From: Pseudoscleropodium purum
Taxonomy: Eukaryota > Streptophyta > Bryopsida > Hypnales > Brachytheciaceae
Length of the DNA: 64,000 bases
Assembly (NCBI GenBank): GCA_963969395.1
Contig: OZ017795.1
Coordinates: 24,657,063-24,721,062, forward strand
Reading direction: 5' to 3'
Shown: positions 12,343 to 24,404 of the stretch, piece after piece
How the letters are laid out: every line of letters starts with the position of its first letter
How positions within the stretch are numbered: position 1 is the stretch's first letter
Translations under genes and position numbers: made by a program
Notes under the pieces: model-generated
What the model was told of the DNA's origin: nothing
Database searches by the model: none
Seen by the model: only the letters and a program-made list of their open reading frames with translations

Positions 12343-12589
12343 CATTATGAAAGTTTTGAGGCTTCTAGAAGGTTGCTAGTTTTAAATTTTCAGCACCCTC
12401 ACAGTGCAATTACAGAAAAAAATTTTAAATTTAAAAAAAAAAGAAAAAAAATTTTAAAATACTCAATCTAATGAGGCATTTGTAGTGCCACATCATATTT
12501 AAATTCTTTTTAAATTATATATATTCCCTAATTGCACTGTAGCAGTGCAAAACTAGTAGCCTTCTAGAGGCCTCAAAACTTTCGTAATG
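12343..12589. mobile_element. CATTA-type miniature element E6
   Basis: Ends CATTATGAAAGTTTTGAGG and CCTCAAAACTTTCGTAATG are inverse copies, and the inverse match continues through TCTAGAAGG, CTAGTTTT and CAGTGCAATTA. The interior is an A/T-rich stretch with TAGTGCCACATCATATTTAA, a motif with counterparts in other members. Confidence 0.75.
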
Positions 12590-12595
12590 ATTACA

Positions 12596-12836
12596 AAAAA
12601 TTCCAATCCTCGAAAAGGTTGTGAGTTTTGAACTATCTAGAACCCCTGGGTGTAATTAGAGAGGAATTCAAACTGTTTTATTTGTTAATGAACGTAGCTC
12701 ATGTGGCACTACTTGTACCATGTCAGCGCCACATTAGATTTAAATATTTTTTACTTTTTTAATTAAAAAAATAAAATTGTACTTGCATTGTGGTATGCCA
12801 AAAAACCAAACCTTAATGGCCCTCCCAGGGCTTAGA
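12596..12836. mobile_element. possible CATTA-type element E8, decayed
   Basis: The right end GGGCTTAGATTTTTCTTAATG resembles the family end in inverse. The interior contains CAGCGCCACATTAGATTTAA, like E6. The left end is poorly preserved. Confidence 0.35.
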
Positions 12837-13247
12837 TTTTTCTTAATGCTTTGCAAATTCATATTTTTGCATGCTTTGCAAGTAGGGCAAATGACATTAA
12901 ACAATCAAACAACTTCCTTTCTTTCCAAGTGATGAGTGGTTGGTATATGCTTCGATTACCTAACTTCTAACCACATATTTAAAACAAGGTCAAAATCAAC
13001 ACATTTTAATTGTCTTGAACGATACATTTTCATTATAATTTTGTTATTTTGGATATGTTTTGTTGCTTTGAACATGTTCATTCATGCCTTCTTTATTACA
13101 AAAGAAGTTTTTTTCCTTCTACTCTAAACCTTGACACTCACATGACATATTGCTAGTTCTTGAATAAGAAATAGTGAAATATATAGATTGGTGAATTGGA
13201 GTTGGTTTCTCTAGTCTCCACAAGTTTGATTCTCTCAAAACTAAAAT

Positions 13248-14379
13248 TTATCCCCTAAAAAACCAAGATGTGTTTTATGGTAATATAGGAATTTTGGGTA
13301 GGTACATGTGACTAGAGATTTTCATATTTTTGGCCCAAATTTTAATAGAAGGTGTGAACGAAGAATATCTGTCATGTGTACTAAATTTCAGGACAAATAT
13401 TCATATATGTGTGTGTATACATATAATCACACAGAAAGCTTTGAATCTTTCCATTTTGATCAATGAGTCAAAAGTTATGAGGTGTTTTAGCATTAGAAGA
13501 TTTGGGGGGGGGGGGGGTTCAAAAGGGCCATTTCAAGTTGGTGCTCCTCGTAATTCTCCCTGCAAAAAAAGAACACCATGCTGTTAGAAAAAAAATTAGA
13601 AAAAAAAATTAAATTAAATTTCTTAAAATGAAAAGCAAAGTTGAAAAAAAAATTTAATTTTAATTTTTTGGGGGAAATGACATGGTAGTCATTTTGCCAC
13701 GTCAAGCAATGGGTTTGGGCAAGTTTGTAGACTTGGAAAACGTTAGGGAACTCATAGCCCTCTTGTACCCTCAAAAATCTTCTAATGTTTGCAAACAATT
13801 ATGAATTCCCTACTCCCAAACAAACTTTGAAGTCTTTTATTGAATTCAATTTTCAATATTTTTGGAAAAAAATAAAAACACTAAGTAAAGGTTTTTCACT
13901 ACAACACATCAACCATTGGGATTTTCATTTTTCAATTCCATTAACAAATTGTTAAGAATTTAGTAATTTGAATCATTCTCTATGTCTTTCTATTTATTAT
14001 TTTTTTCTTATACATTGAACAATTTCAAATGATCTAAAAATTTGCAAGCATGTAGCCACATGCCTTGAAAAATGAATCCAAAGAAGCACCACCATTTTGA
14101 ACATTTTTTCATACAAATGTGACCTTGTGAAATGCAGCTCTCTAAGTTTTTGCAAGGACAAAAAAATGATTTTTATCACTTCAAACATTAATATCTTGCA
14201 ATCTACATAGTAGAAATTTCTGAAATTTTTTTGACATCTTTTCAAACTAATTTACTACAAGATCCTATATTTATATGTGTCCAAAAGTGTTTCTTTTCTA
14301 AAATTTGAAACTTATACAAGAAATGGCAGCTTTGGAGCGTTTTTGGCAAAAACATAGCCAAGGAACATTAGGGGTTTAA
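13248..14379. mobile_element. TTAA element family B, copy B2
   Basis: Reverse orientation. The left end TTTATCCCCTAAAAAACC is a degraded TTAACCCCTAAA. The right end GGAACATTAGGGGTTTAAT carries TTAA at 14376-14379. The interior has the family order (GGTAATATAGGAATTTTGGG at left, GGCAAAAACATAGCC near right). It carries a CATTA-type insertion at 13491-13787. Non-coding. Confidence 0.75.
13491..13787. mobile_element. CATTA-type miniature element E2, nested in B2
   Basis: Left end CATTAGAAGATTTGGGGG, with a G-run of about 14, and right end AAAATCTTCTAATG. It shares AAAGGGCCATTTCAAG with E1. It interrupts B sequence that reads TATGAGGAGTTTTAGATT when intact in copy B3. Confidence 0.65.
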
Positions 14380-15184
14380 TGTTGAATTTAACTATATGTA
14401 GGGAGTGATAAAATAGGTATCCCTCAAACCACTGCTAATTGCTATTGTGCCTAAGTGCCTAACTACTATTATTAGAATGTTCAAATGTTTATATTTTTTT
14501 ATTGGCAAGTGAAAAGAAGTTCTAGTGCACCAAAAAATGCAATTCATTTGGATATAGTATGCGAAAGTTATAAAGAAACAAAGTTTGGTCCTAAAAATAT
14601 TTCTTCCACATAGATACATAATTTGATTTTGGAGATGTACATAGTATGAAGATATTGGTTTAAGGTCAGTGGTGCATTTTGGGGTGGTCACCGTAGTAAG
14701 TTCTATATATAAACATATTTGCATCCCAAAAATACAATATGAATTTACAAGCTTCTCAATTGTGGCTGTGGCTAGGGTTACTTACCTGATGACTCACTAA
14801 CAATGTTGTGAGTGACACGTGTTTGCCGCTTCTGTGCTTTTAAACTGAAGGAATCTATTATCTCTTTTCTGCACTTTAGTGAGTTCAATTGCTTTTTGAA
14901 CTAAATGCCCCACATCTCAATGACTTTTGAAAAAGTAAAAATAAAAAAGGCACTAACGTGGAGCCTCCACCAATTCTCAAGTGCTTGCTCTCACTCGCCA
15001 CTGGTCGGTTGAATCTAGTAACTCACTGGGAGTGGTTTCTGTCCTATGATTTGTTGTGAGGTAGAAGTATCTAAAACTAACACTTTAAAACCCTATAAGA
15101 ATGATATGGGCCTAAAAGGTTTAATGGATGACTTTGTTGATAGTTGTAGAAGCAAACAATGCACTTGAGGTAGTAGTTTACTTT
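14380..15184. other. intergenic, nothing recognised
   Basis: A short minus-strand frame (14392-14724) overlaps this stretch but shows no protein feature. Moderately low-copy appearance. Confidence 0.4.
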
Positions 15185-15459
15185 AAAAGCGCCAATGCTC
15201 TAAAAGCAGTCATAATATATAGATATTTTTTGCCTTCTTCAATTTAACAGAAGTGTACATTTTAGGAGGTCTTCATTTTTACTAAGGGCCACTATGTTTT
15301 AACTTCAATTTTTTAAACAAATTCCACAAAGGTCCAAAAAATATAAAATAACTTGGGTCAGATGCCCATTCCATTTTTCTTCCTCCAACAAAATTCTTGA
15401 AAATTGTTTCAAAGGATTTAGCTTCTTCAAAAAAGGCAATTTGTTCCTAAATAATCACT
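15185..15459. repeat. dispersed repeat, copy 2
   Basis: Direct diverged copy of 3452-3760, cut on its right by the start of family A copy A2. No coding content. Confidence 0.6.
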
Positions 15460-16113
15460 TCAACTCCTAAGTGTCTAAGGCCATTTTGAGCTTTTAGGAA
15501 TTTGCTCTAAATTGAACAAAAAGTCAAAATTTTGATAAGTTGTATCAATTTTTTTAAATTGTAATTGTACAAATTCAAACTAAATATATTAAAGATCACA
15601 TAGAAAAAGAAAACACAACAATATCACTTTGGATTGAAAGATTACAATGATTGATTATGAGGGTGTCAAAAAGCCTATGAAAGCGATTTGAAGTCTTTCA
15701 ATCCTCTTTTAACATGTCAAATCTACAAAATTGGTCACCAAAAAAATAAGAAGTTACAAGACATAACATGCACAACTCCAATTAATTTATAGCTTCTCAA
15801 AATCTCTTTTACAATATTTTAAAATGAATTTCTAATGTGAATTTTTCTCCAAGATCTATTGTATTTTAGGCTCATTTCCAAGAGCTTTCAACACTATGGA
15901 AAGTCAAAATTGCAATGAACACCCTTGTACAAAATCTTGAATAGAAAATCATAATCAATCATTTTTAAAATCATATTTTTGATGCTAAAACTAAACTTCA
16001 AAAAGAATGTTTCAAAAATAGAAACTACTAAAAATGGCATTTTGGTTAGGTTTTGTTTAACTTCAAAGTATTGTTGACACCAAAATTTGGTGCCTAGGGC
16101 ATTCTAAGGGTAA
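15460..16113. mobile_element. TTAA element family A, copy A2 (degraded ends)
   Basis: The interior is clearly family A in reverse orientation (TTTGCTCTAAATTGAACAAA, CACATAGAAAAAGAAAACAC, ACACCAAAATTTGGTGCC). The ends have decayed to TTCAACTCCTAAGTGTC and GGGCATTCTAAGGGTAA, so this is an older insertion than A1, A3 and A4. Confidence 0.75.
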
Positions 16114-16244
16114 GAGCAAACTATTCTTTACCAACAAATGCCCAATTGCTTGTTAAGTAGGAATACTAAAATGCATCAAGAAAAAAAAACAATACCTAAA
16201 TGAATTTTTTTTCAAGTATTAGTCCCATGTTGTCTAGAGAATAT

Positions 16245-16440
16245 AGAAGCCAACCCATTTCCAAACACTTAAGCAATTATAGAATATGTGGAGTGTGGAT
16301 TTCCTTAGTGCAAAATTTTTTCTAGATAGCAAATGATAATGCACCACAACTACTTCATGAATGCACCACAATTTTAGAGAAAGAGATCAATTTATAGGTT
16401 GGAAATGGGAGGGGTGATTAGAAATGGGTCAGCTCCTATA
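16245..16440. mobile_element. miniature element family G, copy 2
   Basis: Left TATAGAAGCCAACCCATTTCC (21 nt, first base optional) and right GAAATGGGTCAGCTCCTATA are imperfect inverse repeats related to copy 1 at 11196. It contains AATGCACCACAACTACTTC as in copy 1. Shorter and more diverged. Confidence 0.6.
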
Positions 16441-16551
16441 CACCATTGTGTCAAGTGAAAGCATGGGGAACAACCATTTTCAAAAGAGGAATATTTTCCG
16501 TTAGGCTAATTTTTGATCTAATCACACAATTCAAAATAAAATAATTTTGTT

Positions 16552-17462
16552 TTAACTTCTAAAGCGGCTTAAACATGTTTTTTTGAGAACATAGCATTTG
16601 GGGGGAGCTTATTACAAATGGAATTATTATTTATTTTTATTGAAATTTTCAAACCATATGTGCATAAGGATTAGCTTTAAGGCCCAACAATTTTCATAAT
16701 TTTTTACTATATGGTTAAAAAGTTATGGTATGATATGTCATTTTAACGAAGTAGGGCAACCTAAGCAACTAAAAAAAAATCTTTAAGAATCATTTTTTTT
16801 AGAAATTAAAATTTGAAATTGATTTTATAGATTAATAGATACGTAGCAAGCTTTGAATCATCCCATTTTGATTAACAAAGTGAAAGTTATGAGGAGTTTT
16901 AGATTGCGTGTAGTTATGAATTGTGTACTCTAAAATAAATTTTGAAGTCCTTTATTTAATTCAATTTTCAACATTTTTGAAAATAAAATAAAAATAGAGG
17001 ATAAAGATTGTTTATTACAATATTACAACCCTTGGAATTGGCATTTATCAATTCCATAATAGTATATTCTTAACAATTTAGTATTTTGAATCCTTTTCTA
17101 TTCTTTACTACTTACTATTTTTTTTCCTTATATGTTATACAATTCCAAATGATCTGAAATTTTTCAAGCATGTAGCCAACTTGATTTAAAGAATGAATTC
17201 AAAGGGTAACCACCATTTTGGACATTTTTTCATACAAATGTGACCTTACGAAGTGCAGCTATCCATCTTGCAATCTATACGGTGGAAATTTCTCAAAATT
17301 TTTCCACATCTTTTCAAATCAACATACTACAAAATCCTGCAGTTACATGTGTTTAAATTTTTTTTTTTTTTTTTTTCCTTCTAAAATTTGATACTTGTAC
17401 TAGAAATGGCAGTTTTTGGAGTGGTTTTAGTCAAACCATAACCAAGGAACTTGAGGGGTTAA
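16552..17462. mobile_element. TTAA element family B, copy B3
   Basis: TTAACTTCTAAAGCGG at the left and AACTTGAGGGGTTAA at the right, in reverse orientation. It has no nested insert, so it serves as the uninterrupted reference for the other copies, including the intact site GAAGTCCTTTATTTAATTC that B1 used in the host copy. Non-coding. Confidence 0.75.
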
Positions 17463-17579
17463 TGGATGTGGCAATTGTTCGAGATAGATGGATGTGGATA
17501 AGAAGTTCCAGATATAAATCATACTCCCTAGTACCCAGTATCTCAGTAGTTCCAATGCATTCTTAAAAATGATATTTAT

Positions 17580-17980
17580 GTTATGGGTCTGGAACACTGA
17601 ATGGAATGGAATCCTCCCTGGCCCTTATACGGAGTCCCTTTTTCCATGCAGGATGTTCCTTAGCTTCGGATTTGATTGCTGCCCAGGCACTGGTCTTGGA
17701 AAGACCAACCATCATACCTAATATCTTCTTCCGCCTCCCTCCCTCCCGGCCACCGGGGGCCCACCCTGGGCTGGCAGATTATCCTAATAAGTCTTCCGTT
17801 CCAAAAGACCATCATTCCCCTCTTCTTCAGGGTCTAGTTTCCCCACAACTGGTTTGCTCCCAAATGCCTTTTCTGCATATTTCAGGTGAAAAAGGCCTTC
17901 CGGGTCAGTGGACTAAGATAAAGCAAAGATGTGGCAACCCAGGTAGGTTCATGTGCAAAACACTAAATCTAACTTAGCTC
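17580..17980. other. GC-rich low-copy segment with a 123-codon plus-strand frame
   Basis: The frame at 17606-17977 begins with ATG and is proline-rich in the middle (RLPPSRPPGAHPG), ending near GEKGLPGQWTKIKQRCGNPG. I recognise no domain. Possible splice-like motifs (ATTTCAG/GTG near 17885, CCCAG/GTAGG near 17940) mean it could be a decayed or partial gene. A G-rich run follows at 18037-18060. Confidence 0.2.
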
Positions 17981-18481
17981 CATCCTACCCTCCAATGGAA
18001 CAGAGCAGTGTTTGGGAAATTAATTAATAAGTAATCAGGGGTGGGGGGTGGGGGTGGGGTGCACTGCAGGCACATATGCAAGTGCACTGTACATAATTTT
18101 TGTTTTTTGTTTTTTTAAACCATATACATCTGCGTCCCTGGCCAATTCCTTGCAACAAAATTCTCTTTGTGTATCTTACTCAATCTTGTATGATTCCCAC
18201 TGTAAGTAAAAAAAAAACCCTTCCTGGGAATGATTTTAAAAGATCTCAAAGAATGGTTTTATGCTTTACTACTTCCCCATCAATAGCATAATTGATAAGG
18301 ATGTATTGAGCTGGAATAATAACCAAAGTAGATTCAACATGGGACCTGCAGTGGAGCAACTTTACTTGAGAAGAAGTGGGCTTGCCACTGAGTTCCAGGT
18401 TCCCTCTGTTTTCCATTTTCAGAGAGCATGGGTTTTTCTGAAACATAAGTTACTTACGCGCTTCGGTCAAGGTGATACACA

Positions 18482-19123
18482 TTAACCCCTAAATGCCCGA
18501 GGCACCAAAATCTGGTGTTTGCAAAACTTTGAAGTTAAATAAAACCTAACCAAGTTGCTATTTTTAGTAATTTTTATTTTTGAAAGATTCTTCTTGAAGT
18601 CTAATTTTAGCATCAAAAATCCAATCTTGAAAATAAATGATAGTGATTTTTCTATTCAAGGTTTTGTGTAAGAGTAGCCATTGCAATCTTGACTTTCCGT
18701 AGTGTTGAGAGTTTTTGTAAATGAGCCTCAAATACACTAGGTCTTGAATAAATCACATTCAAAACTCATTTAACAAAATTATAGAGTAGATTTTGAGAAG
18801 CCATAAATTGATTGGGATTATTCATGTTAGGCCCTTTAACCTCATATTTTTTTGGTCACCAACTTTTTAGGTTTGACTTGTGAAAAGTGAATTGAAAATT
18901 TTTCGTAGTTTAAACACCTTCATGGTCAAACGTTATAATCTTTCACTCCATAAGTGATATTGTTGTGTTTTTTCTTCCTATGTGATCTCTAATATGTCTA
19001 GTTTGAATTTGTACAGTTACAATTCAAAAAAAGTTGATACAACTTATCAAAATGGTGTCTTTTTGTTCAATTTAGAGCCAATTTTTAGAGGCTAAAAACA
19101 AGCCCTGGACATTTAAGGGTTAA
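18482..19123. mobile_element. TTAA element family A, copy A3
   Basis: TTAA plus CCCCTAAATGCCCGAGG at left, and GGACATTTAAGGGTTAA at right. Forward orientation, about 642 bp. Interior colinear with A1 (inverse) and A4 (direct). No coding frame. Confidence 0.85.
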
Positions 19124-19130
19124 GTTCTAA

Positions 19131-19435
19131 AGTACAAGAATTATGAGGCCAAGGGAGGGCTACAAAGTTTGCAACCCTAGGGTGCAATTAGGGGAATTTT
19201 TTTAATAATTTTATTAAAATAAAATAAAATAAAAAATATATATAATTGAAATTTGAAAATCTGATATGACATCACATATCAATGCCATGTCAGATTGACT
19301 ATTTTTTCATATTTTATTTTCAAAAATAATATTTAAAATTATTTATTTATTATTTATTTTCTGTTTTTGCACCATGGGGGTGCCCAAAATAAAAAAAACT
19401 GGCAGCCCTCCTTTGCCCTCAGAATTCTTGTAATG
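19131..19435. mobile_element. CATTA-type miniature element E7
   Basis: Left AGTACAAGAATTATGAGG and right CCTCAGAATTCTTGTAATG are inverse repeats. The match continues through GGGAGGGCT and the GGGTGC motif. The interior has ACATCACATATCAATGCCATG, the family-type centre. It lies directly beside A3. Confidence 0.7.
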
Positions 19436-19554
19436 AACATGTTGAACAACATACTATAAGGGTTTCCGTTAGGAAGTAAGGCTAGTTTAAAGTCATCTTG
19501 AACCTTCAGAGAGCATGGTTTCAAAGAGCACATTGGGACATTTCAAGGGCACCA

Positions 19555-19780
19555 AGTGAATTGATCCCTCACTCTTCTCCCAAAGTTATTTCAAGGGTGT
19601 ATGTAAAAAGAAAAGACCCCCTAATTAGTACCTAATTAATTTATTCTCCACACCTCTCCCACATAATTAGGAACCTTTGATTGCAAATATAATTTTAGAA
19701 ATTAAAAATTTGATCATACATGGCAAATAAAAAAAATTCGGCGTTTCCCTTGGAGATGAGCGAGGGGGGAATTCACCCTA
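19555..19780. mobile_element. miniature element family H, copy 1
   Basis: Left AGTGAATTGATCCCTCACTC and right GAGCGAGGGGGGAATTCACC are imperfect inverse repeats. Interior blocks TTTCAAGGGTGTATGTAAAA and CCACACCTCTCCCACATAAT recur in copy 2 at 62141. Confidence 0.65.
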
Positions 19781-20450
19781 GCCCTTGAGTTTGTGGTTGT
19801 TGAAGTCTTTGGAAGCAACATAAGTTAACGTTGTATAACCAAACAATAATCTTTCCTATGCTTGGAAGGTTTTATGCATGGGAGGGACTTGTTAGTTTAT
19901 TTAACCCCTAAATGATTTTGACTATGTTTTTACCCAAACTACTCCAAAACTGCCATTTCTAGTACAAGTACCAAATTTTAGATAATAAAAAATTTCTTGA
20001 TCACGTATAACCATAGGATCTTGTAGTATGCTAATTTGAAATGATGTGGAAAAAATTTCAGAAATTTTCACTATGTAGATTGCAAGATATTAGCATTTGA
20101 AGTGACAAAAATCCTTTTTTGGGCCTTGCAAAAAAACGGGTAGCTGTACTTTAGAAAGTCACATTTGTATGAAAAAATGTCCAAAATGGTAGTTACTTTT
20201 TGAATTCATTTATCAAGTTGGCTATATGATTGAAAAATTTTAGATCATTTGGAATTGTACAACGTATAGGAAAAAAATAGTAAGTAGAAAGAAGGAAAAA
20301 ATAATTCAAAATATAAAATTGTTAACACTTTATTTATGGAATTAAAAAATGCCAATTCCAAAGGTTGTAATGTTTTCATAAACAATCTACTCTTAATGTT
20401 TTAGGTTTTTTGAAAAATATTGAAATTGAGTTAAGTAAAGGACTTCAAGG

Positions 20451-20745
20451 AATTAGGGGAGATTTGGGGCCTTTGGAAGACTATGAGTTATTAGCCCTCG
20501 TGAATGCCGAAACTACTGCAGAAATGTGAATCCAACGTGGTTGAGAGAATGCCACATCATTGATTTTTATTTTTATTATTATTTATTATTTTTTTAATTT
20601 TTAATTTTTGACATTTTTTTTTGCATTTCAGGACTAAACTTCTTTTTTCTTTTTTTCTTTTTGGTAATTGCTAGCCTAATTGCGGTCAACAATATCGGGA
20701 ATAGAATTGAAACGGCCCTTTAGAGGCTTCAAATCTCCCCTAATG
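20451..20745. mobile_element. CATTA-type miniature element E3, nested in B4
   Basis: Left AATTAGGGGAGATTTGGGGCC and right AAATCTCCCCTAATG are inverse repeats; GCCTTTGG pairs with the inverse of AGGCTTC beyond. It contains GAATGCCACATCATTGATTT. It sits a few tens of bases from the E1 and E2 sites in the B frame, so these are separate insertions. Confidence 0.7.
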
Positions 20746-20941
20746 TTTGTTTTTGAGTAGAAATTCAATAACAACCTACAAACTTGCGCAAACTAAAATT
20801 CCTCATAATTTTTTACTCTTTCATAAAAAATTGTATGATTCAAATCTTTCCATATATATATAAATCTAGAGAATCAATTTCAAATTTTGATTTCTTATAA
20901 AAAGTATTTTGAAAGCAGTTTTTTTATTGCCTAGGCTGTCC

Positions 20942-21761
20942 CACTAGAAGAAAAGCATGTTCAACACAACCGACTACTATGCAACTAATGTCTTATGCAA
21001 CTATCATGCAACTAGTTTCCTCTCTATTAGCACAAAATCTAATGTAATTGTTTTATGTTGTTGTTTTACAACATTCATACATTTTTTAGTTGCAAAGTAG
21101 TCATTCTATAGTTGCAAAAAACCATTAGGAAACAACTAGTTTCCTATACAATTGTCATGCAATTGTAAAATGACTAGTTGTTTCATAGTTGTACACGAGT
21201 TGTTTCTTAGTTGTACACTAGTTATTTCCTAGTTGCTTTCAAAGTTCAATTCCATTTGTCTTATATCAATTGTCCCATATCAATTGTAAAGACTACCATT
21301 AGATTGAACATATAAGACTTGTAAGTTGTTATAATCATGTACAATGAATTCTTTTGATAGAATTCTAAGATATCTTTAATTTGGTAGAAATAAAAAAGTA
21401 ATTAAAATTCAAGAAATTTTTTAATCTATGTATTTGAAATTTAGGAAAAAGGTAGATATAAAATTTTGGTGAAATCTAGAAAAAGGTAGTTTTGAAATTC
21501 TATAATCTAGAAAGAAAATAGATATGAAATTTTGAAATCTACAATTATTGAGATTAATATCTTAAAATCTACAAGTTGCACACGAGGATGAAGTTCTTTG
21601 CATAGTGCTGGGTGACAAAAAAACTTCCAACTAGTTTGCAACTAATGTAACTTGTCCACTGTAACTACATGCTCTACATTGTCACCTAGTTGCAAACATC
21701 TTATGCAACTACAAAATGAGTTGCACATTGTAGTTGCAAAATCCCTCATTTTCTTCTAGTG
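20942..21761. mobile_element. mini-CACTA element nested in B4
   Basis: Perfect terminal inverted repeats CACTAGAAGAAAA and TTTTCTTCTAGTG. The flanking triplets TCC and CCC approximate the 3-bp duplication expected of the CACTA (En/Spm) superfamily. Many copies of TAGTTG/CAACTA are crowded toward both ends (for example CTAGTTGCTTTC near 21230 and AACTAGTTTGCAACTAATG near 21630), which is the subterminal repeat arrangement of that superfamily. About 820 bp and non-coding, so a non-autonomous derivative. Confidence 0.75.
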
Positions 21762-21961
21762 CCCATTGAGTAATGAAAACTTATATCATACAATAACTTT
21801 TAAACCATGTAGTCAAAAGTTATGAAAATTGTTGGGCTTTAAAGCTACTCCTTGGGCACATGTTGTGTTCAAATTTCAAAGAAAAAACAAAGTTCATTTG
21901 TAATGAGCTATCCAAATTTGCTATATTGCCAAGAAATGTAGTTTGGGCATTTAAGGATTAA

Positions 21962-23837
21962 GAATTGAAGTTGCAAGATGATAAATTTATCCTATGAAGT
22001 GAATCCAATTCCACATGGATGACAAGGTTAAGTATGGCACCTAGCCTACACCTCATGGCTTGTCACACTTGTGTTTCAAAGCTTCCACCTTACTATTGGC
22101 TTGCTTACTTGTGTGCTTGCTTGTCTTCTTGCTCACATTTTAGTACTCCCAACTTAACCCTAACTACAAAACGATAGAGCAGTTTTTGCAGACTAAGATG
22201 TGACATTGACACATGTCTATTAGTTTGATGGAATGTTCTACACTATGGCAACAATATGGCTTGGTCTTTGTCCTTTACTATCCTTCATTGTACATGATGA
22301 TTATTGGAAAATAATGGTTTTTTATTGCTTGTGTTGCATCCACTTTGCATTGTTATCTCATGCTTTTTGTTTGCGCTTGAGCTATAGCTACCTTGTGATT
22401 TCTTTTTTTGCTCATGCTCATGCTTTACGCCTCCTTCGTGCTTCTTTTGTATAGGGAAAACTTCTTTGAATGTGGAATGATGCTTTAGTTGTGTGGAGAA
22501 GTTGTTTAAGGTCTTGTTTTTTGGCCCATGCTTCTATTGCACCTGGAATGTACCCTCTATGTTATAGCGTAGAGAAGGTTTGCCTTGGAAAAACATTGGT
22601 TTTCTAGTTGCAACTAGATTTGGTCGAGAATATGAAAGATTACATATTCAAGTGAAAAACAAAAGTCTAGTGAATGAAAAACTATAGTCATCATATACAT
22701 ACTTGTATAACCTTGTATAATGCCATATGGGTCAAATAAAATAACATAAGTTTGTATAGAAGTATTATAGTTGGTCAAATTTTCCTCTCTTCAATTCAAA
22801 GGCAAATCATCACTACTTTACTTTCCAACCCATAATTTTCACATCTTAATATCAAACTAAGAGCGTGATAGCTCTTTGAAAACCTAACAATTCAATATAT
22901 AATTATTTCTAATTTTAAAACTAAATAATTCTTCAACAATCAATTAAGGCATTCAAAAATTTTATCTTCAAATCTATGATAATTAACCATCTGTCCATCT
23001 CTTACTCCATCAAGCATAGCTTTCACATTAAACTCTAAATAGAGTGAGTGATAGGTTTTTGGAATCACAAGAAGAAGAATTGTAACAGACGTACAAAATA
23101 CAAAACAAGACAAGAGGAGTTCTAGATAACAAAACTTGATTCAAAAGTTCAAGAAGTACAAGACTAAAGCTAGAGGCAAGAGACTAAGATCAAAAGAGGT
23201 GTTGTCGAGACTAGGGACTACTTTAGCCTTGACTACTATATATACTATCATCTAGGAGGTTCTTCTACAACTCTATGGAACCTTTTGTAGGACTATAGAA
23301 CCTATTGGAACACTATGGAAGCTTTTAGAAGATACTAAAGTACTATTTGGATATCTAAAAGAAATCTAATATGCCTGTAACAAGAGCATCCTCTCAAAAT
23401 TTTCTTTCAAAAATCACAATACACAACATACTATGAATCTTTAAATGCATGGCTCTATCAAACTAACTATGAGAAGGAAGAAGAAGAAGAGTCTTTTCCT
23501 TAACCTCCACTTTATCCACCTAAGTAAGTGGATTTCAAACTATAACATGCCATATGAACCACATTTCATCCATTGTCCATCTCTTTTCTCTCCAAATTTT
23601 ATCCATAATCCGTAAGTGCCGTCCTAATCCTTCAAAATCCAAAAGAAAGGTAAACTGACAAGTTTCACCTTTTGTTTCAACAACTTGAAACATACAAAAT
23701 AAAATTTGAAAATATCTTCAAGTATAAAATGAAAGGAACCAAGATTATATATTTGTCTAATTAAAGGTAAAAATAGAGTTCTAAAAGGAGCGTTATTCTA
23801 TTTGCATCTTGAAATTCCCGCCCACCCCTCTAGTTTG
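21962..23837. other. intergenic, nothing recognised
   Basis: AT-rich with short frames only. No terminal repeat or coding signal that I could support. Confidence 0.45.
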
Positions 23838-23889
23838 ACAAACCTTAAAACTTAAAGCACATTATCGCATTGCAAATATGGACATCATG

Positions 23890-23941
<52 letters not shown>

Positions 23942-23993
23942 CATGATGTCCATATTTGCAATGCGATAATGTGCTTTAAGTTTTAAGGTTTGT
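23838..23993. repeat. perfect 156-bp palindrome with a TA-repeat centre
   Basis: The left arm starts ACAAACCTTAAAACTTAAAG and runs through CATTATCGCATTGCAAATAT and GGACATCATGTAAATAT into (AT)n. The right arm is its exact inverse and ends GGTTTGT. I found no mismatch between the arms. The first base outside each arm breaks symmetry. It would form a long hairpin in RNA or a cruciform in DNA. It could be a very young foldback element, or a small-RNA hairpin. Confidence 0.9.
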
Positions 23994-24404
23994 TGCAGCT
24001 TAGGCCTCTATTATCTTCAACATCCACTTCGTTATGACAATTTATTCTATATCTACAATGACTCAAACATGACTGAATGGTTGGGTTGGTAGAAATTCAT
24101 CAATGCACTGTGCTTTTCTCCAACTACATAGGTGAAAAGGATATGTATAACAATGATAGGTTGTTCCTTTTAATTTGCATAGACTTTACATTTCTTTATG
24201 AGTCCTCTAGTTCTTCATGCATTTTACTTTCCCTTGTTGTTCTTCACCACCTCCAATATTCTTCATTGTTCATTCACTATTTCAATCTCCTTGTTTGATG
24301 TTATTGACCTTTCTTTCTTCATTGACAATTCATTGTTCTTCACCGGTCTACATCTTATAGCTTAAAAGTAGTAAACATTGAAATTTACAGATCTACTAGT
24401 ACAC

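Larger units (their letters stand above)
19901..21961. mobile_element. TTAA element family B, copy B4 with two nested inserts
   Basis: TTAACCCCTAAATGATTTTG at left, and GGGCATTTAAGGATTAA at right (TTAA at 21958-21961). Forward orientation. Length is inflated to about 2.06 kb by a CATTA-type element (20451-20745) and a mini-CACTA element (20942-21761). Without them it is about the size of the other B copies. Best-preserved left end of the family. Confidence 0.85.
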
